From positions 1 to 53,049 of the forward strand of contig VXPO01000172.1 of assembly GCA_009839505.1 (NCBI GenBank): a stretch of DNA of 53,049 nt, written 5' to 3'. The first letter of the stretch is position 1. Each line of letters starts with the position of its first letter. The notes below the pieces were generated by a model. That model was not told the DNA's origin. It worked only from the letters and a program-made list of their open reading frames with translations, and did no database searches. A program made the translations under genes and the position numbers. The DNA comes from Gammaproteobacteria bacterium. GTDB lineage: Bacteria > Pseudomonadota > Gammaproteobacteria > Pseudomonadales > Azotimanducaceae. This document shows positions 51,967-53,049 of the stretch, piece after piece.

Positions 51967-53049
51967 CTACCACCCCGGAGCCGCTTCGAGGACGAGCGCC
52001 TCGGCTTTCACGTCGTCGTCGGACCGGTAGTAGATGCCGCTCTCCATGACGTCGTAGTAGCCCGAGTCAAGGCGACGCAGACTCAACCGCCGGTAGGCGC
52101 TCTCGCCATTGATCTCGACACGCACCCGCACGACGATGTCAGCCAGCGGGTAGCCGCTCCCATTGGAGACCTCGACGACCACCTGGCCGTCCTCGAAGGC
52201 GGGCTCCACCTTCAAGTACCTCCGAGGCGCGTCCCGGATGTCGAGCCTGGCAAAAGCCTCGCGGGCCGCCGTTCCCAAGTCGCCGTAAGCCCCGCTCGCG
52301 GCCTCGAACAGGCGCTTGGCTTCCACCCGCTGCCCTTCCGCCAGCGCATAGCCCCCGAGTTTGTAGCTCGCGAAGTGCGTCGGCAGCAGGCTGTTGCTGC
52401 GTTCCAGATCGCCCCGGGCGAGACGCGGCTGCCCCAGGGTGTCTCGGGAGAGGCCACGCCCCAAGTAGTGGGCGTAGTAGTCCGGATCAAGCTCGATGGC
52501 GGCGTTGTAAGCCCTTACCGCATCGCCGTGGCGCGCCTGGGTCGCGAGGATGTCACCGCGGATGCCGTGGAACAGCGCTTCGCGCGGTTGCAGGCTGATC
52601 GCCTGGTCGATCAATCGCATCGCCCGAGTGGTGTTCTGACCGTTGTTAGCGCGCGCTTCGTCGGCCAGTTCGTAGGCTCGACGGTCCTCCAAAAGGGTCG
52701 CTACGTGTGCGCGGTAGCGCGCGCCGCCGACCTCCCCGCCCGGTGGGAACTCGGCCAGTGCGGCGCGGTTGTTCGCGACCCGTTCCGGCGATGGCGGGTG
52801 GCTGGCAAACAGTCCCTGCAACCAACTGCTCCGCCGGCCTTCGGACAGAGCCACGAACTTCTCCTGCAGGGTAACCGCCGCCGCCGTGTCGTAGCCGGCG
52901 GCGTGCATGTATTTCATGCCGTAGTAGTCCGATTGCCGCTCGGCGTCGCGACCGTATTTCAAACTCGCCATTCCCAGACCCACCTGAGTGGCTCCGACGA
53001 TCGCCCTGGCGTGCTTCGAGTCGTCCACCCCCAACGCGACCCCCAACCC
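51967..53049 (-). CDS. Second M48-TPR metalloprotease paralogue (partial, runs off the window)
   Basis: At least 359 residues of a longer gene whose 5' part, with the signal peptide and zinc motif, lies beyond the window end. It aligns with the downstream neighbour along its whole length: RDAERQSDYYGMKYMHAAGYD, SHPPSPERVANNRAALAEFP, then TPR units (YNAAIELDPDYYAHYLGRGL) and the C-terminal VEVSNGSGYPLADIVVRV. It is a tandem duplicate of the BepA-like gene next to it and probably in the same operon. The C-terminal end EALVLEAAPGW matches the neighbour's VGAAPGW. Confidence 0.9.
   Translation of the reverse strand, partial: GLGVALGVDDSKHARAIVGATQVGLGMASLKYGRDAERQSDYYGMKYMHAAGYDTAAAVTLQEKFVALSEGRRSSWLQGLFASHPPSPERVANNRAALAEFPPGGEVGGARYRAHVATLLEDRRAYELADEARANNGQNTTRAMRLIDQAISLQPREALFHGIRGDILATQARHGDAVRAYNAAIELDPDYYAHYLGRGLSRDTLGQPRLARGDLERSNSLLPTHFASYKLGGYALAEGQRVEAKRLFEAASGAYGDLGTAAREAFARLDIRDAPRRYLKVEPAFEDGQVVVEVSNGSGYPLADIVVRVRVEINGESAYRRLSLRRLDSGYYDVMESGIYYRSDDDVKAEALVLEAAPGW

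Noticed and set aside
1-53049. CRISPR arrays, rRNA or tRNA genes
   Set aside because: I saw no regularly spaced direct repeats with unique spacers and no convincing TψC-loop or rRNA signature; small tRNAs could still have been missed by eye.

Overview
The window is GC-rich, gene-dense bacterial DNA from a Gram-negative organism. Lipobox signal peptides, an LpxL-type acyltransferase, a succinylase-type DapD, MnmH/SelU and an extra Hsp70 together suggest Pseudomonadota, most likely an uncultured gammaproteobacterium. That placement is inference. I see no rRNA, tRNA, CRISPR array or phage module.

Layout. 0.4-5.2 kb: a translationally coupled operon of M3 peptidase, secreted DUF3604 protein and HIT protein. 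5.4-10.9 kb (minus): a GST, a DUF4340 protein, a fused ABC permease-GldG protein and an ABC ATPase. 11.2-15.2 kb: an SDR, a phytanoyl-CoA dioxygenase gene split by a small CTAG-flanked inverted-repeat element, and an S9 peptidase lipoprotein. 15.3-22.0 kb: thioesterase, Nudix, NTF2-like, Hsp70, MsrA, a Sel1-repeat lipoprotein and MnmH. 22.0-25.9 kb (minus): ferredoxin, epimerase, nitroreductase, enoyl-CoA hydratase and alpha/beta hydrolase. 26.0-26.7 kb: a Phd/ParE toxin-antitoxin pair. 27.1-33.1 kb: crotonase, MpaB-type oxygenase, SRPBCC protein and two divergent cytochromes P450, probably for lipid or terpenoid oxidation. 33.2-41.1 kb: acyltransferase, Gfo/Idh oxidoreductase plus dapD, esterase, small envelope or metal-binding proteins and a eukaryote-like (type 2) isoleucyl-tRNA synthetase. 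41.2-50.4 kb: two peptide-type ABC ATPases placed apart, a TAP-like hydrolase, a DUF4143 ATPase, a molybdenum hydroxylase large subunit and a DUF433/CopG accessory cluster. 50.4-53.0 kb: two tandem M48-TPR metalloprotease genes, the second cut by the window edge.

The most unusual theme is a set of small dispersed repeats at gene ends. Six genes (HIT, GST, MnmH, ferredoxin, acyltransferase, molybdenum hydroxylase) end on a TAG that lies inside a repeat beginning (CC)GTAG. In four of them the last codon is also the repeat's CCG (proline). Two 83-bp copies 40 kb apart are 77/83 identical and place the stop of two unrelated genes at the same repeat position. A separate MITE-like family has one intact copy whose removal, with one CTAG, restores the phytanoyl-CoA dioxygenase frame, and one partial copy ending 2 bp before a P450 start codon. 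All coordinates and comparisons were made by eye.
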